Source: Clostridia bacterium (GTDB taxonomy: Bacteria > Bacillota > Clostridia > CAKSNL01 > HGM11501). Taken from it: DNA of 62,100 bases. Positions 8,737-17,656 of this stretch are shown here, in pieces. Where the stretch lies: NCBI GenBank assembly GCA_900766735.1, contig CAAFWO010000030.1, positions 1 through 62,100 on the forward strand, in the 5' to 3' direction. Positions within the stretch are counted from its first letter, which is position 1. The number at the start of each line of letters is the position of its first letter. Position numbers and translations under genes: made by a program. Under the pieces are notes generated by a model. It did no database searches. It worked only from the letters and a program-made list of their open reading frames with translations, and was not told the DNA's origin.

Positions 8737-8860
8737 AGCAATGAGCAGCCACGAAGGTGTAAGACCGATTGTGAGACTGCTCATTTTTATATTTTAAGCC
8801 AGTGCGTATCCGAACGGTATAAATCCAACTGCTTCGGTGCGCACTTATTTTTTTAAGGAG
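8737..8860 (+). ncRNA. Candidate structured 5' leader upstream of the MATE remnant
   Basis: The untranslated region contains two helices. TGAGCAG (about 8742) pairs with CTGCTCA about 30 bases later and is followed by a T-rich run. AGTGCG (about 8806) pairs with CGCACT (about 8840), just before the AAGGAGG ribosome site. Leaders of multidrug exporters often hold riboswitches (guanidine or xanthine sensors are examples), but I could not match a known consensus, so the class is left open. Confidence 0.35.
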
Positions 8861-8866
8861 GACAAA

Positions 8867-9136
8867 ATGGAAAAGACAAACTCATTTCTGGAAACCGAAC
8901 CGACCGGAAGGCTTATGAAAAAATATGCGCTTCCGTGCATCATCTCGCTGATCGTTGCGGCGCTTTATAACGTCGTCGACCAGCTCTTCATCGCAAATGC
9001 GGATTACTTGGGCTCATACGGAAATGCCGCAAACACGGTCGTTTTCCCGATCACTGTCGCGGCGCTTGCCATCGCTGTTATGATAATCATAAGAACATAT
9101 AAAGACTTTGATAAGAGGATAGCGGAGAAGGCATAG
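8867..9136 (+). pseudogene. MATE efflux pump remnant with internal deletion
   Basis: The first 75 or so residues are a normal MATE N-terminus (GRLMKKYALPCIISLIVAALYNVVDQLFIAN, split as GRLMKKYALPCII and NVVDQLFIAN), followed by VVFPITVAALAIAVM. The text then jumps to a C-terminal tail (RTYKDFDKRIAEKA). Intact MATE pumps have about 450 residues in 12 membrane spans, so about 360 residues have been lost in frame. The start, with AAGGAGG six bases upstream, and the promoter are intact. The product could at most be a two-span membrane peptide. Confidence 0.85.
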
Positions 9137-9140
9137 CCGG

Positions 9141-10097
9141 TCAGGGAGTCTGAAGTTGCCAGGAGGATATTTTTTCAAGCTCGATTTTTATTCCGTCTTT
9201 AACGGATATAAAATCCTCACGTGTAAATCCCGTAACATCAAGAATTTTGGCATTATCGATCTTGCGGTCAAATAAGCGGTCATATTTCAGTATATACGGA
9301 ATATCGGCGGTATGGTGTTGATACTCGGAGTATGCCTTCGTATCGATCCATTCAAAATCCGCACCGATAAGTTCGGTATAAATATCCGCAACCTCTCCCC
9401 AGGTCAGATTTTGAGCGGACGAAACGGTATAAGTTTCGCCGAACGCACGGTCGTTTAATGAAAGGTCGGCAATCAGTTTTCCCGAGTTTCCGGCCCAATC
9501 AAGCCCGGCGGTGAGATCCTTTGCTTCAATGGGGAGGTAAATTTTCTCGCCGCGGGCGGTACGGTCGACCGCTTCATGTCCCGATACCGTTACAATGTCA
9601 AGGCGTTTGTCCGAAAATGAAATTACGGGGCGCACAATCGTCCAGTTTGATGTGCCGCTCTCCTCACGGATAAAATGCTCGCATTTTGACTTGGGGACGG
9701 CATAGTCTTCTGTTTTTAAGAATAATTCATCGCCGCACACATCGTAAAGCTGCGGAGAATCCTCTGTCACCGGATGCTGCAAGTCGGCGTAAACGCGGTA
9801 TGACGAAAGAAATACCAAATGCGAGGTCTTTTCGCAAAGCAGTCTGTGCACGCTTTTGTAAGATTCAGGATCGGTATAATGAATGAAATTTATGATCCCG
9901 TCATAGTACCTGTTTTTTAAAAATTCCGTTAAACCGTTAAGATCGGCATTCATATTAAAATAGTGCAGGTTTTTATTGCCCGATACCTTGTTTTCAAGGC
10001 ATATAACATCCGTGATACAGTTTTTTTTAAGCAATTCCTCCGATGCATAACTTCCTAAAGTTCCGCCTCCGCCTATAAGTAATACCTTTTTACACAT
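9141..10097 (-). CDS. NAD-dependent epimerase/dehydratase (extended SDR)
   Basis: A 318-residue extended short-chain dehydrogenase-like protein. The nucleotide site is VLLIGGGGTLGSYA near residue 5. The expected YxxxK is represented by YAVPKSKCEHF near 138, with the SSYR segment before it as the Ser site. The start is set at 10097, with GGAGG six bases upstream, in the codon run MCKKVLLIGG. The gene follows the truncated oxidoreductase and the frameshifted dehydrogenase on the same strand. The three were probably one sugar or polyol operon controlled by the divergent AraC gene at 12129, and this is the only member still intact. The substrate is unknown. Confidence 0.78.
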   Translation of the reverse strand: MCKKVLLIGGGGTLGSYASEELLKKNCITDVICLENKVSGNKNLHYFNMNADLNGLTEFLKNRYYDGIINFIHYTDPESYKSVHRLLCEKTSHLVFLSSYRVYADLQHPVTEDSPQLYDVCGDELFLKTEDYAVPKSKCEHFIREESGTSNWTIVRPVISFSDKRLDIVTVSGHEAVDRTARGEKIYLPIEAKDLTAGLDWAGNSGKLIADLSLNDRAFGETYTVSSAQNLTWGEVADIYTELIGADFEWIDTKAYSEYQHHTADIPYILKYDRLFDRKIDNAKILDVTGFTREDFISVKDGIKIELEKISSWQLQTP

Positions 10098-10099
10098 AA

Positions 10100-10984
10100 T
10101 TACCTCCTGTTTATTCCGCATGATTTTAAGAGTATGTTGTATAGCTTTAACTCATAATCATACCCGAACGGATTTTTAATCTCGCCGCGAACCATTTTCG
10201 CAAAGCTGCCCATCATTTTATTATAACGGTCTGCCGGCGCTGATTTTAGAAAAGGCGCAGAATACAACCAGTCCGTGCCCTTTTCATTATCCGTATAGCA
10301 AACATTTGTGGAAAGGGTCCCGTCAGATTCATATTTTTCAAGCGGTCTTAATTCGATTGTTCCCTTTGAACCGCATATTACAAGCTGTCGCCTTGAAAAA
10401 CCGCCGAGCTCAGCTGCGCATGTTTTGGCAAAGGATATTCCGTTTTTGTATTTAAATAACACAAACCCGTAGTCCTCGCCGGTAACGCCGTCAATTTCGG
10501 TGGACTGATTCATCGGGATTATTTTCTGCGGCTCACCCATGATCTGCAATATAAGGTCGATCAAATGGCAACCGAGATAAAACATCATACCTCCGGGAAA
10601 ACGCGAAAGCCATTGTCTTTTTTCGGCAGTATGCCAACAGTCCATATGCGCCTCGACCGAGTAAACCTCTCCGAGCTCTCCGGATCTTGCCTTTCTTACA
10701 GCCTCCATAATCGAGTCGTTATACCTGTACATATAGCCGAAATGCAAAACAGTATTGTTACTTTTGGCAAGATCGATAAGCTTTTCAAAATCGTCTGCAT
10801 CAAGCCCGCCGGGCTTATCCATATGTACCGGTAAGCCCCTTTTTGCCGCAAGAAGAGCATATTTTGTGAGGTTTACCTCCTCGGTTTCCACGATCACGGC
10901 GTCGAGAGCCTCAGTATCAAGTGCTTCCTCAACCGTCATGAGAGGAAGCCTTTTTTCATATTTTCCTCCAGTCAAACTGAACAA
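10100..10984 (-). pseudogene. N-terminally truncated Gfo/Idh/MocA oxidoreductase
   Basis: The readable protein begins in the third strand of a Gfo/Idh/MocA Rossmann fold (LPLMTVEEALDTEALDAVIVE, then AAKRGLPVHMDKPGG with the catalytic Lys). It continues normally to the C-terminus (FPGGMMFYLGCHLIDLILQ with the His-containing helix). The first 50-60 residues, with the GxGxxG NAD site, are absent. The apparent start overlaps the last 29 bases of the dehydrogenase gene in another frame. This looks like a deletion between the two genes, leaving an enzyme that cannot bind NAD normally. A chance rescue is possible but unlikely. Confidence 0.75.
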
Positions 10985-11979
10985 ACGTCGGGAAATCTTT
11001 TTCTCTTACCAAACGGCTGTAAACCTCTGCGCACTCGGAGGGGGAATGAGTCTCATCGATCATGGCTTTAAGATCAATTCTTTTCATTGCAAGCATTTTA
11101 AGCTGCGAGTTTATATCGTCGCGGTGAGTAAAATATCCCGGGGATGAATCGTTTTCGGGTCTTGCCAGGGTGTGAGCGCCGATCAGGCTTATTCCCGGTC
11201 CGTGCACCTTTCTGTAATAATCGATCGTAAAGTTTTTGTCTCTTGTGCAGCCCAAAAGCGCCACGCGTCCGAATTTTGCCATACAGTCAAGACATTCATC
11301 AAGCCCGATTCCGAGCCCGGTGACCTCAACCGCCGCATTGATTCCGCCGTCCGACAATTGCCTAACCTTATCACTGAAGCCGTCCTTTGTTGGGTCAAGG
11401 GCATAGTCTGCACCGAACTTCATAGCCTTGTTTCTTCGGCTTTCCAAAGGGTCGGCGGCGATGACGGGAAGGGCCCCCGCGGCACGGAAATAAGCCGTCG
11501 CAAGAAGCCCTAAGGTTCCCAGTCCCATAACAAGAGCCGACTCGCCTATTTCAAGGCGCGTCTTCCTGATTGCGGCCATAGGGAAATTGCCGATATGGCA
11601 AATTGCGGCTTCTTCGAAAGAAATATTGTCATCTTCTATTTTCACAACGTTATTTTCGGGCAATATATTATAGAGTCGGTGAAGGCTCCAGAACATAGCC
11701 ACTCTGTCCCCCCGGCTTGACGGAGGTTACTTTTTCACCCACCTCCGTGACGGTTCCTGAACTGCTGTAACCTTGATATCTCGGAAATACGGCTTTTTCA
11801 TTTTCTTTTGACGATATACCGACGTTCGGATTGCCGGTTATGTTTGCTCTTTCAGTCCCCGGACTGATCGTGCTGATAACTGTTTTGACTCTGGCTTCAT
11901 TTTCTGAAGGTTCCCTGTCTTTTGAGTCTAAAAGCTTTGCCTTATTTATGTCTGTAAATACTATTTCCGGATTTTTCAT
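10956..11979 (-). pseudogene. Frameshifted zinc-type alcohol dehydrogenase
   Basis: One gene in two frames. The N-terminal GroES-like part (start ATG 11979, GAGGTG upstream) shows STISPGTERANITG and FPRYQGYSSSGTVTEVGEKVTSVKPG. The C-terminal Rossmann part resumes as RVAMFWSLHRLYNI and has ALVMGLGTLGLLATAYFRAAGA, then AVEVTG. The break is in a run of six G (C-run near 11706-11711 on the plus strand); one G fewer joins the halves exactly. The family (sorbitol/threonine dehydrogenase-like) oxidises polyols. It may be a pseudogene, a phase-variable gene or a sequencing error. Confidence 0.85.
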
Positions 11980-12013
11980 ATCACACACCTCACTTTTTCA
12001 CCATTATAACGCA

Positions 12014-12042
12014 TTGACAATGCAAATAAAATATAATATACT
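12014..12042 (+). promoter_or_regulatory. Promoter of the AraC regulator at 12129
   Basis: TTGACA (12014-12019), 17-base spacer, TATACT (12037-12042). The -35 lies in a small palindrome GCATT-GAC-AATGC (12011-12023). Confidence 0.8.
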
Positions 12043-12066
12043 GTATAAAAACACCACTATACTGTA
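12037..12066 (+). promoter_or_regulatory. Direct repeat TATACTGTA x2, candidate AraC operator
   Basis: TATACTGTA occurs at 12037-12045 and 12058-12066, exactly 21 bp (two helical turns) apart, both followed by A-rich DNA. The first copy overlaps the -10 box. AraC-family dimers bind such same-face direct repeats, so this may be the autoregulatory and target site of the neighbouring regulator. Inference only. Confidence 0.5.
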
Positions 12067-12128
12067 AAAAGTCGGCTAAACGCTCTCATTACTGTCGGCG
12101 CACCGGAAGATGGCAAAAGGAGGTTTTT

Positions 12129-12863
12129 ATGATAACGGACAAGCTTGTTTCCTCGTGCGAGTTTAATCTTTTGAAATTCAGCGGCACGCACACGGCTGGA
12201 TTTGAACAGAATTTTGAAAGACCCTATATCGGATATATCAACAAGGGCAGTGCACAGTTCCTTTATAAAGGAAAAAGCTATTTAGCGGGAGAGGGTGATC
12301 TTATATACATTGCAAAAGGAACAAAATATTATTCCGTATGGTCGGGAACACCCGAAATAGAGTTTTATTCGATCAACTTTTCATTTTATAAGCCGTACAG
12401 CTTTTATGAATATCGGTTTCAGATAGTAAAGGGATGCCCGAAAAGTGTGTTTGACGAAATGTATAATGCCGATGATATTTATATTTCCGTTTCGCATCTT
12501 TACAAATTGCTTTCATGGCTTTACAAGCACATGGCAACAGAGCCGGTTCTCTCCGGAAAAACGGCGGTCCGGCCGGCAATCGGCTATATCGAAAACAATT
12601 ACAATATGCCCGTGACGATTGATGAACTTGCCGGGCTTTGCCACATGTGCAGTTCGGGATTTTTCAGGCATTTTAAATCTGCAACGGGAGTGACTCCGGT
12701 CGCCTACAAGCATAATATTATGATTCAGAATGCGCTTGACCTTTTACTGCATACCGATCTGACAGTGGAGGAAATAAGCCAAAGGGTCGGTTTTTCGTCG
12801 TCTAATTATTTCCGGAAGGTATTTTTTGATATAACGGGAAAAACGCCGAAAGAGGTGCGCTGA
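12129..12863 (+). CDS. AraC-family transcriptional regulator
   Basis: A 244-residue regulator: an N-terminal cupin-like sensing domain (about 20-120; PYIGYINKGSAQFLYKGKSY and EGDLIYIAKGTKYY) and a C-terminal double helix-turn-helix (about 150-244). The latter has VTIDELAGLCHMCSSGFFRHFKSATGVTPVAYK and the family signature ISQRVGFSSSNYFRKVFFDITGKTPKE, here cut at residue positions 160-190 and 214-240. It is divergent from the Zn-dehydrogenase, Gfo/Idh and epimerase genes and probably controlled them in response to a sugar. The start has AAAGGAGG six bases upstream. It remains intact although most of its targets are broken. Confidence 0.9.
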   Translation: MITDKLVSSCEFNLLKFSGTHTAGFEQNFERPYIGYINKGSAQFLYKGKSYLAGEGDLIYIAKGTKYYSVWSGTPEIEFYSINFSFYKPYSFYEYRFQIVKGCPKSVFDEMYNADDIYISVSHLYKLLSWLYKHMATEPVLSGKTAVRPAIGYIENNYNMPVTIDELAGLCHMCSSGFFRHFKSATGVTPVAYKHNIMIQNALDLLLHTDLTVEEISQRVGFSSSNYFRKVFFDITGKTPKEVR

Positions 12864-12880
12864 GAAAAAAGTGGATAATA

Positions 12881-13117
12881 TCACTCTTTTTCCGAATTAG
12901 CGGCGATTATGCCGGAGAAACCCATTATCGCGCCGGGCATTTTTTTGGCGGAAAAACTTTCGCCTTTTATGAACAAAAACGAAAAGCAGGAAAATAAGAG
13001 GGGAGCGGTCTGTTTTAGTATTGCCGCTTTTGAGCCCTCTGTTACCGAAAGGCCGACATATGTGAAGCCGTAATGCAAAAGTATCGCAAACACGCCCATG
13101 AGGCAGATCATTAACAC
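12881..13117 (-). pseudogene. Fragment of an EamA/DMT-type transporter
   Basis: About 78 residues that look like one internal section of a 10-span drug/metabolite transporter: GVFAILLHYGFTYVGLSVTEGSKAAIL followed by TAPLLFSCFSFLF, cut here for length. Both the N-terminal spans and everything after GFSGIIAAN are missing. The right edge at about 13115 joins directly to a fragment of another gene, so a deletion fused the two. Confidence 0.75.
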
Positions 13118-13370
13118 ATTTTACGCTTTTGGTCAGATCCCACACGTCGCATTCGACGAGTATTACATCTGATTTTTTGATGATCTCATCGACGCTCAGC
13201 CGCGACAGGTCTTTATAGCACAGAAGAGAGCCTCTTTCCCTGACCCAATTTTCGTTCGTTTCGGCGTAGCCGACGATCCGAAACATATCGGGAAACTTTC
13301 TTGCGGCAAGCATTTTTCCTTCGGCATGGTTGTGGCCGATCCCGATCTGTCCGAGTTTTATTTGTCTCAC
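13118..13370 (-). pseudogene. N-terminal fragment of a second Gfo/Idh oxidoreductase
   Basis: Starts at a GTG (13370) behind AGGTGAG and reads LGQIGIGHNHAEG, the NAD-binding GxGxxxH variant, then FRIVGYAETNE and SDVILVECDVWDLTKS. Here it stops matching the family and runs into transporter sequence. About 250 C-terminal residues are gone. It overlaps in content with the Gfo/Idh at 10100 (DVILVECDVWDLTK against DAVIVETEEVNLTK), so it is a separate paralogue, not that gene's missing front end. Confidence 0.8.
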
Positions 13371-13457
13371 AATTCTCACCTCAGCAAAATTAAAACACAA
13401 CAGGGGCGATAAGTAAATGTCAAAAGTGATTTTTTTATCAAATCTGATACAAAAAGA

Positions 13458-13486
13458 TTGACTCATACAAGAGGATATGATATAAT
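13458..13486 (+). promoter_or_regulatory. Promoter of the second AraC gene
   Basis: TTGACT (13458-13463), 17-base spacer, TATAAT (13481-13486), 22 bases before the start codon region. Confidence 0.8.
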
Positions 13487-13507
13487 CTTTCAAAAGAGGT
13501 GAGGAAA

Positions 13508-14281
13508 ATGCACGCTGAATTTTTGTCAGATATGATTATCGGGAAGATCGACTCGGTATATACGATGTATAATGAAAAGGGAGCGGGCTCCAAGAGAAAA
13601 AACAGGCCGCTCTGGGCCCTCGTGATAAAGTATGAGGGGGAGACATTTTACACTTCGGGCAAAAAGAAATATGTATCCGACATCAATAATATTGCCGTTT
13701 TGCCCAAGGGGAGCGGTTATGACTGGATATGCACAAAGTCCGGCCATTTTTCGATGATAGAATTTGAATGCGAAAAGACGAGCCCTGAGATATTTTCGTT
13801 CAGCGTAAAAGACGGAGAAAAATATCTTGACACGGTCAGAAAAATGGAAAAAGACAGGGCGCTTAAAAGGCCCGGCTATATGCTTGACGGCTTAGGGGAC
13901 CTTTACGGGCTCATATCGGCTCTTATAAAGGCGGAGAATGCAAAATATGTTTCGTCCTCCAAAGAGAAAAAGGCTCTTCCGGCAATTTTTTATATCGCGG
14001 AGAATTATAATAAGCATATAAAAAACGATCATCTGGCGGCACTTTCAGGCATCTCAGCGGTATATTTCAGAAAGCTTTTTAAGGAGGTTACCGGGGTCTC
14101 GCCTGCGGCTTATATTCAGTCGGTGAGAATGAAAAAGGCTGAGGAGATGTTAAAAAGCGATTACTCGGGCATTACCGACATAGCATATTCGCTCGGCTAT
14201 AATAATGTATATGAATTTTCGAAAGCGTTTAAAAAATACAAGGGAAAACCGCCGCTTCAATATGCCCGTGAGCACAGGTGA
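13508..14281 (+). CDS. AraC-family transcriptional regulator
   Basis: A 257-residue regulator with an N-terminal sensing domain (about 10-150) and a C-terminal AraC DNA-binding domain (about 165-255). The helices read DHLAALSGISAVYFRKLFKEV and ITDIAYSLGYNNVYEFSKAF. The ATG at 13508 has an AGGTGAGG ribosome site; an in-frame GTG at 13499 lies inside it. It is divergent from the Gfo/Idh fragment, which was its likely target, so the regulator seems to be left without its regulon here. The effector is unknown. Confidence 0.88.
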   Translation: MHAEFLSDMIIGKIDSVYTMYNEKGAGSKRKNRPLWALVIKYEGETFYTSGKKKYVSDINNIAVLPKGSGYDWICTKSGHFSMIEFECEKTSPEIFSFSVKDGEKYLDTVRKMEKDRALKRPGYMLDGLGDLYGLISALIKAENAKYVSSSKEKKALPAIFYIAENYNKHIKNDHLAALSGISAVYFRKLFKEVTGVSPAAYIQSVRMKKAEEMLKSDYSGITDIAYSLGYNNVYEFSKAFKKYKGKPPLQYAREHR

Positions 14282-14318
14282 AATTTATCGGGAAAGCGGG
14301 TTCTCTTTTAAAATGTGC

Positions 14319-14347
14319 TTTACAAATTTTATTAATTGTGGTAGAAT
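14319..14347 (+). promoter_or_regulatory. Promoter of the aminotransferase-trpS-tagO genes
   Basis: TTTACA (14319-14324), 17-base spacer ending TGTGG, then TAGAAT (14342-14347). The TGTGGTA context is the same as in the promoters at 49885 and 51966. Confidence 0.75.
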
Positions 14348-14379
14348 AATATGGTATATGAGAAAGGCGGTCTTTTACT

Positions 14380-15561
14380 ATGAGTAAAGATTTTATCGCG
14401 GAAAGAGTTAAGCCTCTTCAGGCTTCCGCTATAAGAGAGATATTTAAGATGGTCGGGCAGAGCGATATAATATCGTTCGCAGGCGGAAATCCTTCGTCCG
14501 AGATTTTTCCGAACGAGACCCTTGCGCGTCTTGCCGATGAAATTTTAGAGGAACACGGAACTGCCGCGCTTCAGTACGGAGTGACTGAAGGATATGCGCC
14601 TCTTCGCACCTTCATAAGCGAGGAGATGAAAAAAGAGGGAATAATGAAGGAGGGCGACGGTTGCCTTGTGACGACCGGCGGCCAGCAGGTGATCGACCTT
14701 TGCGCAAAAAGCCTTATCAACGAGGGCGATGTTGTCGCGGTCGAAGCGCCGAGCTTTATCGGCGGTCTTAACGCGCTCCGTTCATACGGCGGAAAGCTAG
14801 TCGGAATCGAAGTTTTGGACGACGGACTGGACACCGATGCGCTTGAAGAGCTCGCAAAAAAAGAGAAGATCAAGCTTTTATACACGATCCCGACCTTCCA
14901 GAACCCGACAGGAATCACGATGAGCCTTGAAAAGAGGAAAAAGGTTTTGGCTCTGGCCGAAAAGTATGACTTTTACATTCTTGAAGACAACCCCTACGGA
15001 AAGCTGAGATTTCAGGGGGAGGACATTCCCACCATCAAGTCGATGGATAAAGAGGGCAGAGTCATTTATGCAAGCTCGTATTCAAAGCTCATATCGCCCG
15101 GTATGAGAATAGGATACGGCATAATGAGAAATGATATATTTGACAGAATGGTTGTCTGCAAGCAGGTGTCGGATGTGCACACTCCGTGCCTCACGCAGAT
15201 GATGGTATATAAATTCATCACGGAATACGATTTTGACGCGCACATTAAAAAGAGCATCGATATGTACAGGGAAAAGTGCGCTCTTATGATCGACTGTATC
15301 GATAAGTATTTCCCGAAAAACATCACGCACACAACGCCCGAGGGAGGAATTTTCCTCTGGTGTAAGTTTGATTCGGATGTTGATACCAAAGAAATTATGA
15401 AGACCTGTGTTGAGCACAAGGTCGTTTTCGTGCCCGGCGCGACGGCAATGGTCGACATTGATAAAAAATGCAATATGTTCAGGCTTAATTATTCGACGCC
15501 CACACTCAGCCAGATCGAGAGCGGAATGAAGACGATGGGCGATGTTCTAAAGAGCATATAA
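14380..15561 (+). CDS. PLP-dependent aminotransferase, class I/II
   Basis: A 393-residue fold-type I aminotransferase of the 2-aminoadipate/aromatic (LysN/ARO8-like) group, lacking a MocR DNA-binding domain. Seen: ISFAGGNPSSEIFP at 30-43, VTTGGQQVIDLCAK near 98, IPTFQNPTGITMS near 172, the PLP-lysine in SSYSKLISPGMRIGY (Lys about 233) and the substrate Arg in FRLNYSTP near 372. It transfers amino groups between glutamate and a 2-oxoacid; the specific amino acid is not readable. It is followed by trpS after 14 bases and is probably co-transcribed with it. Confidence 0.88.
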   Translation: MSKDFIAERVKPLQASAIREIFKMVGQSDIISFAGGNPSSEIFPNETLARLADEILEEHGTAALQYGVTEGYAPLRTFISEEMKKEGIMKEGDGCLVTTGGQQVIDLCAKSLINEGDVVAVEAPSFIGGLNALRSYGGKLVGIEVLDDGLDTDALEELAKKEKIKLLYTIPTFQNPTGITMSLEKRKKVLALAEKYDFYILEDNPYGKLRFQGEDIPTIKSMDKEGRVIYASSYSKLISPGMRIGYGIMRNDIFDRMVVCKQVSDVHTPCLTQMMVYKFITEYDFDAHIKKSIDMYREKCALMIDCIDKYFPKNITHTTPEGGIFLWCKFDSDVDTKEIMKTCVEHKVVFVPGATAMVDIDKKCNMFRLNYSTPTLSQIESGMKTMGDVLKSI

Positions 15562-15575
15562 GAAAGGGTTATATT

Positions 15576-16571
15576 ATGGCAGAAGAGAAAAAACAGAGAG
15601 TGTTCAGCGGCATTCAGCCGTCCGGCGAGCTTGGGCTCGGCGGCTATCTCGGCGCGGTCAAGAACTGGCTTTTGATGCAGGATGAGTATGAATGTTGCTT
15701 TTGCGTTGTTGACGAGCACTGTATAACTGTGCGCCAGGATCCGGCGACGCTTAAAAAAAGATGTATGGAGTTTATGGCGCTTTATTTAGCGTGCGGACTT
15801 GATCCTGAAAAGAGCCTTATATATTTTCAGAGCCATGTTCCGGCACATGCACAGCTTGCATGGGTCTTAAACTGCTACACTTATATGGGCGAGCTTTCGA
15901 GAATGACGCAGTTTAAGGATAAGAGCGCAAAGCACGCGGACAATATCAACGCCGGGCTTTACACCTATCCCACGCTTATGGCGGCAGATATTTTGCTTTA
16001 TCAGACGGATAAGGTGCCGGTCGGGATCGACCAGAAACAGCACCTTGAGCTGACGCAGACCATCGCCAAGAGATTTAACGGCGTTTACGGTGAGGTGTTT
16101 AAGATTCCCGAGGCGGTCATCCCGAAGGTGGGCGCAAAGATCATGAGCCTTACCGACCCGACGAGTAAGATGAGCAAATCAGACCCGAAGGGAAGCATCG
16201 CGGTGCTCGATCCGCCCGAGGTCATAATGAAGAAGTTTAAGAGCGCGGTGACCGATTCCGACGCGAAGATCGAGTATAAAGAGGGCAAGGACGGAATAAA
16301 TAACCTTCTTGCGATATATTCGATCGCGACGGGCGAGAGCATCGGGGACGCGGTTTCGCGTTTCTCAGGCACAGGCTACGGCGACTTTAAGGTTAAGGCG
16401 GCGGAGGCGGTCATCGAGATGCTCCGCCCCGTAAGAGAGCGTTATGAAGACATCAGCAAGAACAAAGATTACATTGAGTCCGTATATAAAAACGGTGCGA
16501 AGACCGCGTCGTACGTTGCGGACAAGACATTAAACAAGGTTTATAAGAAGCTCGGATTTATCGCGAGATAG
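15576..16571 (+). CDS. trpS: Tryptophan--tRNA ligase
   Basis: A 331-residue class I aminoacyl-tRNA synthetase charging tRNA-Trp. The N-terminal signature is FSGIQPSGELGLGGYLGAV (the HIGH motif appears as LGGY). ADILLYQTDKVPVGIDQKQHLELT marks the Trp-binding region (about 140-163), and TSKMSKSDPKG is the KMSKS loop (about 203-213). The length and both motifs are normal. There is no T-box leader between the aminotransferase and this gene. Confidence 0.96.
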   Translation: MAEEKKQRVFSGIQPSGELGLGGYLGAVKNWLLMQDEYECCFCVVDEHCITVRQDPATLKKRCMEFMALYLACGLDPEKSLIYFQSHVPAHAQLAWVLNCYTYMGELSRMTQFKDKSAKHADNINAGLYTYPTLMAADILLYQTDKVPVGIDQKQHLELTQTIAKRFNGVYGEVFKIPEAVIPKVGAKIMSLTDPTSKMSKSDPKGSIAVLDPPEVIMKKFKSAVTDSDAKIEYKEGKDGINNLLAIYSIATGESIGDAVSRFSGTGYGDFKVKAAEAVIEMLRPVRERYEDISKNKDYIESVYKNGAKTASYVADKTLNKVYKKLGFIAR

Positions 16572-16582
16572 GAGGATTGAAA

Positions 16583-17611
16583 TTGAACGAAACAGTCAAG
16601 ATCCTTCTGTCGTTTGTATGCGCATTTTTGCTCGCATTTTTGTCGACCCCTTTTGTGAAAAAGCTTGCAAAAAAAATCGGCGCGATCGACATTCCGAAGG
16701 ATAAAAGAAGAATGCACACCGATTCGGTTCCGCTCATCGGCGGCCTGGCAATATTTTTGGGATTTTTGGTCTCGACGGTTTTGTTTGCCGAGATCGACAT
16801 AAAGATCATCGCGATCTTATCGGGCGCGCTTATAATGGTCATGCTCGGAGTGTTTGACGATAAATATGCGCTCGGAGCGAAATTCAAGCTTATAATCCAG
16901 ATCATAGCGGCGGCGATCCCCGTTATTGCCGGCGTGAGGATCGAAAGAATAATTCTGCCGTTTCTAAAAAGCGGCGGTATCGAGTTCGGCTGGCTTGCCT
17001 ACCCGATAACGATACTCTGGATCGTCGCGCTCACAAATGCGGTGAACCTTATCGACGGACTGGACGGGCTTGCCGCCGGAGTTTCGGCGATAGCCTCGTT
17101 TTCGATGTTTTTGATTGCGCTTATGCAGGGCAATTACGTGATTGCTGTTATGAGTGCGGCGCTCGTCGGCGCGTGCTGCGGCTTTCTGCCGTATAATTTC
17201 AGCCCGGCGTCCATCTTTATGGGCGACACGGGATCGACTTTTCTTGGCTTTGTAATGGCCTCGCTTTCGGTTCTGGGGCTTTTCAAGATACACGCGATAA
17301 TTTCGTTTGCCGTGCCCTTTATAGCGTTCGGTATCCCGATATTTGACACGAGCTTTGCGATCTTCAGAAGAATTAAAGAGCACAGGCCTATCATGTCGCC
17401 CGACAGGGGGCATCTTCATCACAGGCTTGTGGATATGGGCTTTTCGCACAAGCAGGCGGTGCTCATCATATATGCGATATGCATAGTTTTGGGCGCGGTC
17501 GCGGTGCTTTCGTTCAAGTCCAAGCTCCTTGCGATAGTGATCGCGGTTCTTGGCGTTATCGGCGCTTTCGTGTTCCGCTATTGGGGCAGAATGAAAAAAG
17601 AAGAAAAATAA
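16583..17611 (+). CDS. tagO: Undecaprenyl-phosphate GlcNAc-1-phosphate transferase (WecA/TagO type)
   Basis: An integral membrane enzyme of about 342 residues with about 10-11 spans that attaches GlcNAc-1-P to undecaprenyl phosphate, the first step of wall teichoic acid or other secondary wall polymers. Motifs: DIPKDKRRMHTDSVPLIGGLAIF, VFDDKYALGAKFK, NAVNLIDGLDGLAAG, FMGDTGSTFLGF and RGHLHHRLVDMG. The start is a TTG at 16583, 7 bases after GGAGG; another TTG at 16577 is too close to the ribosome site. It goes with csaB and murJ further right as part of envelope polymer assembly. Confidence 0.92.
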   Translation: MNETVKILLSFVCAFLLAFLSTPFVKKLAKKIGAIDIPKDKRRMHTDSVPLIGGLAIFLGFLVSTVLFAEIDIKIIAILSGALIMVMLGVFDDKYALGAKFKLIIQIIAAAIPVIAGVRIERIILPFLKSGGIEFGWLAYPITILWIVALTNAVNLIDGLDGLAAGVSAIASFSMFLIALMQGNYVIAVMSAALVGACCGFLPYNFSPASIFMGDTGSTFLGFVMASLSVLGLFKIHAIISFAVPFIAFGIPIFDTSFAIFRRIKEHRPIMSPDRGHLHHRLVDMGFSHKQAVLIIYAICIVLGAVAVLSFKSKLLAIVIAVLGVIGAFVFRYWGRMKKEEK

Positions 17612-17616
17612 TTTTT

Positions 17617-17642
17617 ACGGGCGGTTTTCCGCCCGTAATTTT
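17617..17642 (+). terminator. Intrinsic terminator after tagO
   Basis: ACGGGCGG, TTTT loop, CCGCCCGT, then AATTTTT. It ends the aminotransferase-trpS-tagO unit. Confidence 0.88.
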
Positions 17643-17656
17643 TCGGAGATGATTAA

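Noticed and set aside
10100..13370. Two Gfo/Idh fragments as halves of one gene moved apart
   Set aside because: Both contain the same third-strand region with different sequence, so they are paralogues, not complementary halves.
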